Shown here piece by piece: positions 1-8,715 of a DNA stretch of 64,000 bases. Source of the DNA: Saprospiraceae bacterium (GTDB lineage: Bacteria > Bacteroidota > Bacteroidia > Chitinophagales > Saprospiraceae); assembly GCA_022842725.1 (NCBI GenBank), contig JALHOZ010000006.1, forward strand, positions 1 to 64,000. Direction: 5' to 3'. The notes below the pieces were generated by a model that ran no database searches, was not told the origin of the DNA, and saw only the letters and a list, made by a program, of their open reading frames with translations. The position numbers were made by a program, and so were the translations under genes. How positions within the stretch are numbered: the first letter of the stretch is position 1; every line of letters begins with the position of its first letter.

Positions 1-2380
1 CATCAATAATGATATCCTCAGGCCGCGTATAATGATTTCCTGAAGCAAAAATCCAATTCATTGAAAACTCAGAAAAATCAGAAAGTTTTCGGTATACATT
101 GAGCTTGAAGGTATGTTGCCTGTTAAAAGAAAACGGAAACGGATTACCTACATTCAGGTCTGCAAAATTCCGGTTTGACACAGAATATGAATACGATGCC
201 TGTATGTTGGTTTTACCCAAATATTTTTCAAAATACAGTTCTGCACCGTAGGCCTCTCCTGTTCCTGTAGGTACAGCGTCACTCCAGTTTGTATTATCAT
301 TGATTTCTACCGGTTCGCCTTCCTTAAAACTGGTCAGTTGTTTCATATTTTTATAATAAACATCGACACCCAAATCATATCCTTTGCCCAAATTAATGGC
401 TAATGTTGATGAATAAATCCAGGCTGTCTGGGGTAAAAGCCTGTCATTGGCACCGATCCAGATATCAGTAGGCAAACCCAATCCTGAATTGGATAATAAA
501 TGTACATACTGCATCATGTTGGAAGCTCCGATTTTAAAAGATACGGGACCATTTTTTGTCAATAACGCAAATCTTGGTTGCAAGGAAAGATAAGGCTTCC
601 GGCTTTCGTCAAAAAACAAAGCTGAAGCATGGATTCCGTATTGTATCTGAAGAAAATCATTGACTGTCCAGTCATCTTCGATATATGATTGTAATTCATT
701 CAATCCGTTTTCCGAAAAACGAAGTTTTTCCAGCAATAAATTTTTGGTAACACTACCGAAACTTAGTTCAGGATTATTGGCCTCACTAACATTGATCGTA
801 CCCGGAGCAAACCGCCTGCGATATGCACCTATACCAAATTTGACATAATGGTTTATTGACGGAAGATAATCGATTTCAAATTTTCCCGCTTTCTCATCAA
901 TAGATGAATCAAAGAGGTATGACCAGAAATCTGACAACTGGGTACTTCCTGCTCTTTGTAAAAATCCATAGTTTTTAAAGGAAGAAACCTGATACGTACT
1001 CTGATAAAAAGTCATTTTCGAAAATATATTTTTAGTCCATTGAGATGACCATCTCGCCGAAATCATTCTGTTGCCCCATCCCAGATCAGATTCATTAATA
1101 TCTGTAACACTTTCAGAATCAAATGTTGAAGCACTTTGAAACCTGTCTCTGCCGTCAAACATTTGAACGATAACCCGGTTTTTGTCATTGATCCGCCAGT
1201 GAATTTTGCCGTTTATATCGTAAAAATAATAATTGGCTGTAGAATTGGTGCCTGCCTCCTGACCGATGAAACCTGCCAATTCTTTGAGCCATATATCTAA
1301 AAATGTCCTTCTGGCTGAAATATGATAACTCAACTTGTTTTTTATCACCGGACCTTCGACACTTGCTTTGAGTGAAATCAGACTCATACTCACTTCACCG
1401 GTAGTTTTTTCCATATTACCGTCTTTTGTCTGAACATCGATCACCGATGAAAGTCTGCCTCCGTAACGCGCCGGTATAGCGCCATTGATCATATTTACAT
1501 TTTTAATGGACGACCCATTGAATATAGAAAATATCCCCAAAGCATGACCTGCATTAAACAAAGGTACCCCATCCAGTAAGATTAGATTTTGATCATAGGA
1601 GCCGCCCCGAACATTAAGACCTCCTACCCCATCTGCTCCGGTACTTACTCCCGGCATCATAGATATGAATCTGAATGCATCTGCTTCCCCCATCAGATGA
1701 TTACCTTTCTGAATTTTGTTTATGGGCAGGATTCTTTGTTGTGAGGGTGTTTCAACAGTATATTTTTCCTGGTTTTCAGCTACCAAAACTTCGTTTAGTA
1801 CCAATTGTTCGGGAGTTAAAAACACCTCAACTGTGGTGTCTCGGGAAACATCCAGGTCAATCGAAAAGTTTTTATATCCCAGATAAGAAAAATGTAGTCT
1901 GTGGCTGGTTTTGGGAAGTTTCATGCTGAAAAACCCATATTCATTTGTATAACAACCTCTTGAATAATCCTGAAGATAGGCTGCGGCGCTAATCAGATAC
2001 TCTTTTGAATAAGTGTCCCTGATGTAACCGGAACAAGTTATAAATGCGTCATTACCGGCAGATTTATCCCGTACTATGACAATCTGATCTCCAACCAATT
2101 CGTACCTCAATGCTAAAGGCTGTAAAATATCGGTTAGAACAGAGCCTAAAGATTTTTGACGTGATTCATAGGTGACCTGGCGTTCTGACTGGATTTTACT
2201 TTCTGAAAATACGATGCTGACTCCTGTTGTGGCTGTGAGTTCTTTAAGTACAGATGACAGTGGTTTATTTTGACATTGGTAAGTAACCGGTTTTTCGTCG
2301 GGAACAAATTCCTGTGCCGCGACAATATAATGTGATAAACAAAAAACCAGAAGCATAAATAAATGCCTGTACTTTCCCAT
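1..2380 (-). CDS. TonB-dependent outer-membrane receptor with STN domain (3' end outside window)
   Basis: Reading from an ATG at 2380, the minus strand is open to the window edge (793 codons visible; the C-terminus is missing). The protein starts with a signal peptide (MGKYRHLFMLLVFCL, ending near AAQ). Next come a secretin/TonB N-terminal (STN) domain at about residues 25-105, a carboxypeptidase-like CarboxypepD_reg domain at about 115-200, a plug domain carrying NVRGGSYDQNLILLDGVPL, and barrel strands. Such receptors import large substrates (siderophores, glycans, peptides) using TonB energy. The STN domain normally signals to a FecR anti-sigma factor, and a FecR gene and an ECF sigma gene lie directly upstream. 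The substrate cannot be told from sequence. There is no SusD-like gene in view, although one could lie beyond position 1. Confidence 0.93.
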   Translation of the reverse strand, partial: MGKYRHLFMLLVFCLSHYIVAAQEFVPDEKPVTYQCQNKPLSSVLKELTATTGVSIVFSESKIQSERQVTYESRQKSLGSVLTDILQPLALRYELVGDQIVIVRDKSAGNDAFITCSGYIRDTYSKEYLISAAAYLQDYSRGCYTNEYGFFSMKLPKTSHRLHFSYLGYKNFSIDLDVSRDTTVEVFLTPEQLVLNEVLVAENQEKYTVETPSQQRILPINKIQKGNHLMGEADAFRFISMMPGVSTGADGVGGLNVRGGSYDQNLILLDGVPLFNAGHALGIFSIFNGSSIKNVNMINGAIPARYGGRLSSVIDVQTKDGNMEKTTGEVSMSLISLKASVEGPVIKNKLSYHISARRTFLDIWLKELAGFIGQEAGTNSTANYYFYDINGKIHWRINDKNRVIVQMFDGRDRFQSASTFDSESVTDINESDLGWGNRMISARWSSQWTKNIFSKMTFYQSTYQVSSFKNYGFLQRAGSTQLSDFWSYLFDSSIDEKAGKFEIDYLPSINHYVKFGIGAYRRRFAPGTINVSEANNPELSFGSVTKNLLLEKLRFSENGLNELQSYIEDDWTVNDFLQIQYGIHASALFFDESRKPYLSLQPRFALLTKNGPVSFKIGASNMMQYVHLLSNSGLGLPTDIWIGANDRLLPQTAWIYSSTLAINLGKGYDLGVDVYYKNMKQLTSFKEGEPVEINDNTNWSDAVPTGTGEAYGAELYFEKYLGKTNIQASYSYSVSNRNFADLNVGNPFPFSFNRQHTFKLNVYRKLSDFSEFSMNWIFASGNHYTRPEDIIID

Positions 2381-2504
2381 GAATGGTTATAAATGAAATT
2401 GAAAGGCAAAGATACATTTCTTTGAGAAAGAATCCGTGTAATTCAAATACAGAAATAAACTTATGGAAAAGTAAACCAGGTTATAATTTACAAAAAAAAT
2501 GGTT

Positions 2505-3515
2505 TTACTTACAATTTACGCCGGTGATGGAATAACTTGTATCGCTATTTTTGACCGTCTTACAATCATAGGTCAAAGAGAGCGTGGTAAAAACATCTTC
2601 CAGAGAGGTTTTGGCCAAAGAGCCTGAAGTAAAAGGACATAATGACCAATCCATAGTTTGATCCAAAGTGATTTTTACATTATAAAAAGCTGAAAGATCA
2701 GCCACAACTTTATCCAGGGGCGTATTGTCAAAACTTAGTTCCGGATTAGCCCACGATGGTAAAACCCCTGAAGAAACCATTTTATTTGCTGACCCATTTT
2801 TTATAGAAACCTTTTCCTTTTTTTGAAGGGTGAGAGTACTTTTTTCGCTAGAAACTTTTACAACTCCTGATATAACGTCAACTTCAGAGGCATTTTGGTC
2901 CACGACAAAGCTTGTACCCAATACGGTCACGTCAAAATCCTTTGTTTTGATAGAAAAAGGCGCTGATTCATTTTTAGCAACATCAAAATAAGCTCTTCCT
3001 GTGATGTCAACTTTTCTGTTTTTATCTGAAAATTTGTGGATGGTGAGCGAAGAATTTTTGTCCAACCAAACGTGTGATCCATCTTTTAATGTTACGTACA
3101 ATCCAGCCTGACCGGATGATATCGTTTCTGGACGTTGTATAAAAAAGTAAGTAGCAACAAAAAGGGCTATCACTACAGCAGCATATCTGAGTAAAAGTTT
3201 TGGTAAAAAGGATAATTTCCTTACCTTTTCATCCTGTGTATGATTAGATTCCGGTACTTTGGTCAGTGGTTGGGTAGCAGGAGTTTCGTTGTTTATTTTT
3301 TGTAAAAAAGATTGGAAAGCTTTATCTTTATCAAATGTTTGTTCCGGTGCTGAATAGTTTTTTGACAATTCCCAAATTTTTTGAATTTCTTCGAATGCAA
3401 GTATATCCTCATCAGTTATTTGGGAATAAGAGGGGGTTTCATGAACAGGCACGTCGGCATGCGCTGCTTCACGAAGTATTTTGTGAAATACTTCTATTTT
3501 ATCAGGACTCGGCAT
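2505..3515 (-). CDS. FecR-family anti-sigma factor
   Basis: This 336-residue protein has a cytoplasmic N-terminal part, one transmembrane helix at about residues 108-127 (LLLRYAAVVIALFVATYFFI), a periplasmic FecR domain (about 135-230, including GRAYFDVAKNE and VLGTSFVVD) and a C-terminal DUF4974-type domain (about 255-330). In this family the periplasmic part reads the state of a TonB receptor's STN domain and the cytoplasmic part controls an ECF sigma factor. It sits between a sigma gene (25 bp upstream) and a TonB receptor (124 bp downstream), the standard Bacteroidota order. The ATG at 3515 is the only reasonable start. The family call is secure; the inducing signal is unknown. Confidence 0.93.
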   Translation of the reverse strand: MPSPDKIEVFHKILREAAHADVPVHETPSYSQITDEDILAFEEIQKIWELSKNYSAPEQTFDKDKAFQSFLQKINNETPATQPLTKVPESNHTQDEKVRKLSFLPKLLLRYAAVVIALFVATYFFIQRPETISSGQAGLYVTLKDGSHVWLDKNSSLTIHKFSDKNRKVDITGRAYFDVAKNESAPFSIKTKDFDVTVLGTSFVVDQNASEVDVISGVVKVSSEKSTLTLQKKEKVSIKNGSANKMVSSGVLPSWANPELSFDNTPLDKVVADLSAFYNVKITLDQTMDWSLCPFTSGSLAKTSLEDVFTTLSLTYDCKTVKNSDTSYSITGVNCK

Positions 3516-3540
3516 TCTCGATTTTTTACTTTAGACACTT

Positions 3541-4110
3541 CTATTTAGGTTTACCCCTATCAGGGAGTGACAAATCATCTACAAAAATAACATTTCTTAA
3601 TATTTTCAGTGCTTTCGAAATCTGATTCTCTACGGTTTTGGTTGAAATATCCAGTTGGTCTGCGATTTCCTGATAACTCAGGCCTTCCACCCTACTTAGG
3701 GTGAAAACCAATCTGCATTTTTCAGGAAGGTTTTCAATACCTATATTGATTTTTTCCTGCAGATTTTCGACAGCGATTGAATCTTCGACATTGATATAAT
3801 CAGAACTGAGTTCGTCAGCCGCATCAATATCTTCAAAATTCATTTTTTGGCTACGGATATAATTCAGACTTTTATTTCTGCAAGCCCGCTTAAGGTAGGC
3901 TTCCATAGAAGAAGAAACGGCAATCTGGTCTTTCATTTTCCAGATTTCCATCATCACCTCCTGAACGATATCTTCTGCCACGTTTTTATTTTTCAATATC
4001 GTATTAACGTGAATGCAAAGCTTCACGTAATATTCATTGAAAAGAAGTTCAATCGCCTTTTGGGGTTGCTCCTTAATCAAAGTATTGAAATCTGAAAGTA
4101 TCCGGTTCAA
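3541..4110 (-). CDS. ECF-type RNA polymerase sigma factor
   Basis: This is a 189-residue sigma-70 family protein. Region 2 lies at about residues 22-95 (contains AEDIVQEVMMEIWK, the core-binding and -10 recognition part). Region 4 lies at about 128-178 (LSYQEIADQLDISTKTVENQ, a helix-turn-helix for -35 recognition). There is no in-frame ATG before the conserved region, so the start is probably the TTG at 4110. A possible -7 element (TACTTTTG on the minus strand) lies at 4145-4152. It is followed at 25 bp by the FecR gene and should be held inactive by that protein until the receptor is occupied. The target promoter is probably that of the TonB receptor locus (inference). Confidence 0.92.
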   Translation of the reverse strand: MNRILSDFNTLIKEQPQKAIELLFNEYYVKLCIHVNTILKNKNVAEDIVQEVMMEIWKMKDQIAVSSSMEAYLKRACRNKSLNYIRSQKMNFEDIDAADELSSDYINVEDSIAVENLQEKINIGIENLPEKCRLVFTLSRVEGLSYQEIADQLDISTKTVENQISKALKILRNVIFVDDLSLPDRGKPK

Positions 4111-4203
4111 CGTACTATGATTATATTGAGTATAAGTTATGATGCAAAAGTAGAATATTTATATGAATTATTTTACTGATACCTGAAATTAGTATGAAGC
4201 ATC

Positions 4204-4242
4204 AAAAAAAAAGCCGCAACTTTAATCGTTACGGCTTTTTTT
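4204..4242 (-). terminator. Rho-independent terminator closing the 4.2-6.65 kb surface-protein unit
   Basis: An inverted repeat has arms AAAGCCGCAAC and GTTACGGCTTT around a 7-base loop, flanked by A and T runs on either side. It lies about 12 bp past the stop of the gene ending at 4255 on the minus strand. It also separates that unit from the sigma factor gene that starts at 4110. Confidence 0.8.
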
Positions 4243-4254
4243 ACTGATTGTGTA

Positions 4255-5076
4255 TCAATCAACTTTTATGACTTTGTGCCTCTGGATATTTTCTCCGTTT
4301 TCAAACTGGAGAAAATAAATTCCTGATGCGTAAGAGGTAATGTCCAGTGAACCTTCAGACTGTTGATCCAAAGTCCGGTTAAGCAACAACTTACCAAAAT
4401 TGTCAAATACTTTCACCGATATATCTTTTGAAATATCCGCACCTAACCAATCATAAGTCAACATTCCTGTGGATGGGTTTGGATAGAGTTGAAAATCGTC
4501 ACTACCAACAACTTGTTCTGTATAAAAGTGAACTTTATTGACCGGCAATCCTTCCTGAACAGGTTCATAAAGAGAATCCGAGGTGAAGATTTTTGTACAG
4601 TTAGTTTTATTTGTGACAGGTTTAGGATTATTGTAACCATACACATTAAAAACTCTTGGCAATAGGATTGATTTTTCGTCTTTTAACTGGTTACCTATCA
4701 TTTTATGATAAACTTTCCCTAACAATAAACCCTCTTTAGTTAATTTAAAGCCGCTTAATGAAGGTGAACTGAAACCTAAATTGACAAAAGCATCATAGGT
4801 AATTCCGACAAAACCGACAGCATCAACTTCAAAGTTTTCATTAGACAATTCTAGTCTGGGGAGATCTTTTGAACTCAATACTTTTTTATCAAAATTATAT
4901 CTAATATTTCCTGCAATAACAATGACATTTTCTTGTTTAGGAAATAATCTGACATCAAATGCAAGTTCATCTCCTACAACTTTTGGGTTTGTCAACTCAA
5001 TATAATATTGTTCATTTGTATTCGCATGTAAAAATGCACTATAAAAAAACAGAAAGGAAAAAATAAAAACTTTCAT
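4255..5076 (-). CDS. Secreted cohesin-like protein with T9SS type A sorting domain
   Basis: This 273-residue protein has a signal peptide (1 to about 19). A beta-rich domain at about 22-145 has the layout of Bacteroidota cohesin-like sandwiches (YYIELTNPKVVGDELAFDV, then GNIRYNF, FVNLGF and GLLLGKVYH). A short conserved motif, NCTKIFTSDS (159-168), follows, then a T9SS tail at about 194-273 (FQLYPNPSTG ... GIYFLQFENGE ... KVIKVD). The T9SS moves such proteins across the outer membrane and removes the tail on surface attachment. The gene starts 12 bp after the dockerin-like gene at 5089-6654, so the two are surely co-transcribed. It is paralogous to 6861-7979, and both have one mature cysteine, at residue 160. 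The cohesin-like assignment rests on pattern only; the sorting domain is certain. Confidence 0.82.
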   Translation of the reverse strand: MKVFIFSFLFFYSAFLHANTNEQYYIELTNPKVVGDELAFDVRLFPKQENVIVIAGNIRYNFDKKVLSSKDLPRLELSNENFEVDAVGFVGITYDAFVNLGFSSPSLSGFKLTKEGLLLGKVYHKMIGNQLKDEKSILLPRVFNVYGYNNPKPVTNKTNCTKIFTSDSLYEPVQEGLPVNKVHFYTEQVVGSDDFQLYPNPSTGMLTYDWLGADISKDISVKVFDNFGKLLLNRTLDQQSEGSLDITSYASGIYFLQFENGENIQRHKVIKVD

Positions 5077-5088
5077 GGTAATAAATTT

Positions 5089-5775
5089 TTAATCGATTTG
5101 ATAACCTACGTTTCCGCTGTTTGCTCTTGTAAGATTTACATCACCTCCGTCAACACTTCCATCCAGATTCATATCTGCTCTTTGGTATTCATCGATAATA
5201 GAGCCACTTAAAGGTCTGATAAAATTAACATCCCCACCATCAACTGATGCATCAACAGTTGCGTCACCAGTCCACATAGCGTAAACACCTCCCTGCAATT
5301 TTAATGCCGCGTGATTTGGTTCATAAAAAGTAACTGAATTGTTGGTAAAATTAAGTAAGGAAGGGTTAGGAATCACATAGGTACCATCCGTCATAAATCC
5401 ACAATGATTTCTGTGTTTAACCGCTATTTTATAATTACCCGCAGCTATTCCTGTGTAAGTAAAAGGAGTTCCGTCAGGATTAATGATGGTACCATCATTT
5501 TTTAATAAGCCGGATTTTGAAGCGACTACAGATGTATTGCCTGATGGTCCGGTTCTCAATTCCACAAAAACCCAATCTACCACATTATTATTATTCAGAA
5601 TGGTTTGAGTAGTAGTGGCAGCTGTTTGTGCAGGCACATATGTAAACAATCCACTGGTAGAAAATGGTGCTGTTGTGTATGGATCTGTCAAAGGAAACTC
5701 CCCCGCTAATGTCCTTAGATAATCATTCATCAGACCTCCGCTTACGTTACTTAAAAACACTTTAGCATTTAAAGC
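5089..5775 (-). repeat. Direct repeat, copy 1: shared C-terminal module
   Basis: About 687 bp align without any gap, at a constant offset of 2940 bp, with the end of the giant gene (8029-8715). By eye about four bases in five match in sampled blocks. Both copies stop at the same codon. Similarity ends abruptly near 5775, just upstream of the residues LNAKVFLS. The copy encodes the module that ends in the two calcium-type loops. Confidence 0.85.
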
Positions 5776-6654
5776 TACGCCTCTTCCAAAACCTGACAAT
5801 TCAGTATCAAAGCTGGTCGTGGTTACTGTAATGGTATTGCCACTATGAGAGGAATTGATGTAAGACCATGCAGAACCATTCCAGGCTGCACCATCGATGT
5901 TTGTCTGATTTCCGGTTACATCATTTGCAGGAACAAATGTTCCGGTCAGGGTATTACTATATCCGGTGATTCCTGATGCCAAAACATCCCAATATCGGGT
6001 TAAAAAATCATTTGAGGTACCTGGTTTATTTGGATGTACTGCATTTACCAGATTCACTCCTATGGAAGCACTCGAATAAGCAGAACCTGAAATATTGGCT
6101 GAAACAGGTGAATAATTTGTAGCAGCATCATTATCCCCTACCTCAAAAGTTAAGGTACCATTAGCTGCTATAGGTTTGATCATTCTGCCGCTTCCTGTTG
6201 CCACTACATATTTGTTTGAACCTGCCCCGATCACGGATGCCATGCTACCCATCGTCAGGTTGTGGCTTCCTAATATCACTTTATTATTATTTTGGCTAAA
6301 GTCCAAAACGCCATTAACCACCATATTGCCGGCAAGGACAACATTGTTGTTGGTTTTATTCAGGGTAACATCTCTGAATGATGCACCTCCCGGAGTCACG
6401 GTAGATACACCTGTACCTGAAAAAATGATTTCCGAATTTGTGCCTGAAGTAAAGGTTGCCGAATTTGTAAAATTACCGGTAACTTCTAAAGTTCCGTTAT
6501 TGGTAAACGTCCCTCCACCTTGATTGATAACATTACTTTCCACTTTCAAGGTTGCACCCGGCTGAATGGTTACTATAGCTCCCGTATTGATAAATTGGCT
6601 AAATCCAAATTGTACTACAATCATTGAAAAAACAATACTCCAAATCAGTTTCAT
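5089..6654 (-). CDS. Secreted adhesin-like protein ending in dockerin-like calcium loops
   Basis: This 521-residue protein has a signal peptide (1 to about 19, ending FGFSQ). A region rich in G, N, T and V at about 20-190 has the short repeating strands of a parallel beta-helix. A linking sandwich spans about 190-290. A C-terminal module of about 228 residues shares NVVDWVFVELRTG and KHRNHCGFMTDGT with the giant neighbour. It ends in two loops, DATVDASVDGGD (464-475) and DMNLDGSVDGGD (494-505), which match the D-x-N-x-D-G-x-x-D-x-x-D spacing of dockerin/EF-hand calcium sites. There is no T9SS tail. The only cysteine is C418. The gene is followed after 12 bp by a cohesin-like T9SS protein, which I suggest is its anchor. 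The function of the head region is unknown. Confidence 0.85.
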   Translation of the reverse strand: MKLIWSIVFSMIVVQFGFSQFINTGAIVTIQPGATLKVESNVINQGGGTFTNNGTLEVTGNFTNSATFTSGTNSEIIFSGTGVSTVTPGGASFRDVTLNKTNNNVVLAGNMVVNGVLDFSQNNNKVILGSHNLTMGSMASVIGAGSNKYVVATGSGRMIKPIAANGTLTFEVGDNDAATNYSPVSANISGSAYSSASIGVNLVNAVHPNKPGTSNDFLTRYWDVLASGITGYSNTLTGTFVPANDVTGNQTNIDGAAWNGSAWSYINSSHSGNTITVTTTSFDTELSGFGRGVALNAKVFLSNVSGGLMNDYLRTLAGEFPLTDPYTTAPFSTSGLFTYVPAQTAATTTQTILNNNNVVDWVFVELRTGPSGNTSVVASKSGLLKNDGTIINPDGTPFTYTGIAAGNYKIAVKHRNHCGFMTDGTYVIPNPSLLNFTNNSVTFYEPNHAALKLQGGVYAMWTGDATVDASVDGGDVNFIRPLSGSIIDEYQRADMNLDGSVDGGDVNLTRANSGNVGYQID

Positions 6655-6688
6655 ATAAATTATTTTTGAATTGTCCTTAAAAACACTG

Positions 6689-6719
6689 TAAAAGTAATAT
6701 AGTTTTTTTACAGTAACAA
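6689..6719 (-). promoter_or_regulatory. Probable promoter of the 4.2-6.65 kb two-gene unit
   Basis: On the minus strand a TTG (6717-6719) is followed after 20 bases by TACTTTTA (6689-6696), one mismatch from the Bacteroidota -7 element TAnnTTTG. The start codon is 35 bp downstream. An 8-bp inverted repeat, CTGTAAAA/TTTTACAG, spans the element (6686-6713) and could be an operator. Position fits a separate transcript that starts after the terminator at 6803-6836. Confidence 0.5.
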
Positions 6720-6802
6720 ATTTTTTTTTACATAATGTGTAAATTTTTGATTAAATGGTGGATATTCCTGAATGAATGGAGGAAAACCCTCAGTAAGAAA
6801 AC

Positions 6803-6836
6803 AAAAAACCCTGATATTTTTGTATCAGGGTTTTTT
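6803..6836 (-). terminator. Rho-independent terminator closing the 6.86-15.3 kb surface-protein unit
   Basis: The inverted repeat AAAAAACCCTGATA / TATCAGGGTTTTTT has a 6-base loop. It lies about 25 bp after the stop of the gene at 6861-7979 on the minus strand. It ends the first dockerin/cohesin-like pair before the promoter of the second. Confidence 0.85.
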
Positions 6837-6860
6837 ATTTATAACTACTAAAAAAACGTA

Positions 6861-7979
6861 TTAATCAATTTTTATTATTTTTTCCTTGAAGACTTGGTCT
6901 CCTTGAGTCAGCACCACATGATACACACCATTAGACATTCTGCCCATATCGATGGTCTCTATTCCGCTACCGATAACTTTTTTGGATAAAATCAATTTGC
7001 CCAAAGCATCAAAAACCTGTAACTCTCCTTTTTCTTCTGAAGAACCCTTACTGATATCAAGGTTCAGAAATTGAGAGGTCGGATTCGGATACATGGACAC
7101 GCCTACTGATTGGTCGTTACCAAAATTCACCCCGCGGATATCAGAATATTCAAAGGTTCCGTCTAAATCTACCATTTTTAAGCGGTAATAAACGATTGTG
7201 TTGGTACGTACTGAAGGAACTTTTTTATCAAAAAATTCATAAGCTGTTGATATTGTACTATTTCCGTAAGCAGAAACCCTGCCAACATTTTCAAAAGTAA
7301 CAACATCCATACTTCTTTCTATTTCATAATGTGAAACATTTATTTCTGTTGCAGAAACCCAATTTAATCTAGCCATTCTTTCTCCTGCCTTTTCAGCTGA
7401 AAAAGACTTAAGATTTACAGGTAGTAAAATATTGGGCAAATTTACAGAAGCTCCTGCCTGTACAGGTATAGATGGACTATCTGCTGTAAAAATTCTTGTA
7501 CAATTATTTGCACTTGCAGTGGGCGCGTAATTTGTGTAACCTGCTACATTCCAAGTTCTGACACGCGTATCAGAAGGTAATCCGTTAACCATACCGGGAC
7601 CTCTTGGGTGTGAGATTGTACCAATAACAACTCCTGTAGTATTTACAGTAACAGCTGTATTGGTTGCGGTCGGTCCAAAGCCAAGGTTAACGTATCTGTT
7701 TGGTACTGTTCCCAGAAAGGATGAAGCATCAAAGGCATACCCTGGTAAAGTGACATTAAATGTAGGAGCAACTGTGGTACTTAGTGCATTATTATTAAAG
7801 TTGTACCTTATATTACTTGATAGTAATACAAAAGGAGAAGATACGGCACTTATTCTGACATCCCAACTAAAATGAGTGCCGGATTGACTTGCATTTTCAA
7901 AGGTGAGTATATAAATCCCTTGAGAATATGCTTTAGAACAAAAGATTAGAAGGAATAAAATTATGACATTTTTCATCAT
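6861..7979 (-). CDS. Secreted cohesin-like protein with FN3-like spacer and T9SS type A sorting domain
   Basis: This 372-residue protein has a signal peptide (1-20, ending KAYSQ). A cohesin-like sandwich at about 21-148 parallels the paralogue at 4255-5076 (GIYILTFENA, SNIRYNFN, YVNLGFG). The shared motif NNCTRIFTADS (158-168) has its cysteine again at residue 160. A spacer at about 185-285 (LPVNLKSFSAEKAG ... LNWVSATEINVSHYEIERS), absent from the shorter paralogue, is a common fibronectin-like module before T9SS tails. The sorting domain is at about 293-372 (VSMYPNPTSQ ... NGVYHVVL ... KIIKID). The gene starts 49 bp after the giant dockerin-like gene and is followed by a terminator. The role proposed here, surface anchor for the giant protein, is inference. 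Confidence 0.83.
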   Translation of the reverse strand: MMKNVIILFLLIFCSKAYSQGIYILTFENASQSGTHFSWDVRISAVSSPFVLLSSNIRYNFNNNALSTTVAPTFNVTLPGYAFDASSFLGTVPNRYVNLGFGPTATNTAVTVNTTGVVIGTISHPRGPGMVNGLPSDTRVRTWNVAGYTNYAPTASANNCTRIFTADSPSIPVQAGASVNLPNILLPVNLKSFSAEKAGERMARLNWVSATEINVSHYEIERSMDVVTFENVGRVSAYGNSTISTAYEFFDKKVPSVRTNTIVYYRLKMVDLDGTFEYSDIRGVNFGNDQSVGVSMYPNPTSQFLNLDISKGSSEEKGELQVFDALGKLILSKKVIGSGIETIDMGRMSNGVYHVVLTQGDQVFKEKIIKID

Positions 7980-8028
7980 TGATTTATTTTATTTGATTTA
8001 TAATTTTAGGCTTTATTTAAAATGAGCA

Positions 8029-8715
8029 TTAATCTATTTGATATCCAACATTACCACTGTTTGCACGGGTTAAGTTAACATCTCCACCATCAACCCCTCC
8101 GTCAAGATTTACATCTGCACGTTCATATTCATCAATAATTGTACCACTTAATGGTCTGATAAAATTCACATCACCACCGTCAACTGAACCATCTACAGTG
8201 GCATCACCTGTCCACATGGCATAAACACCTCCCTGCAATTTTAATGCCGCATGGTTTGGTTCGTATAAAGTGACACTTCCATCGGTCAAATTTAACAAAG
8301 AAGGATTAGGTACGGCAATAGTACCATCTGTCATAAAACCACAATGATTTCTGTGTTTGATGGCAATAAAATAATTGCCCGCTGCCACTCCACTGAATGA
8401 GAATGGTGTACCGTCAGGATTGATGATGACACCATCATTTTTTAGTAATCCTGATTTTGATGCTGTGACCGTTGTCGAACCTGAAGTACCTGTTCTTAAT
8501 TCTACAAATACCCAATCTACTACATTGTTATTATCAAGGATGGTTTGCGTGGTCGTAGCAGGTGTTTGTGCAGGTACATAAGTAAACAGACCACTTGTTG
8601 AATATGGTGCAGTTGTATATGGATCGGTCAATGGAAACTCACCTGAAAGCGTGCGCAAATAATCATCCATAGTACCACCAGAAACACTAGAAAGGAATAC
8701 TTTTGTGTTGAGGGC
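8029..8715 (-). repeat. Direct repeat, copy 2: shared C-terminal module
   Basis: This is the partner of 5089-5775: the same orientation, a constant 2940-bp offset and no gaps. It encodes the same HRNHCG motif and the two D-x3-D-x3-D-x2-D type loops. The homology covers the module only; the heads of the two proteins are unrelated. Confidence 0.85.

Noticed and set aside
2146-2409. 87-codon minus-strand frame at the start of the TonB receptor
   Set aside because: Another frame here reads a signal peptide and STN domain continuous with the receptor, starting at 2380.
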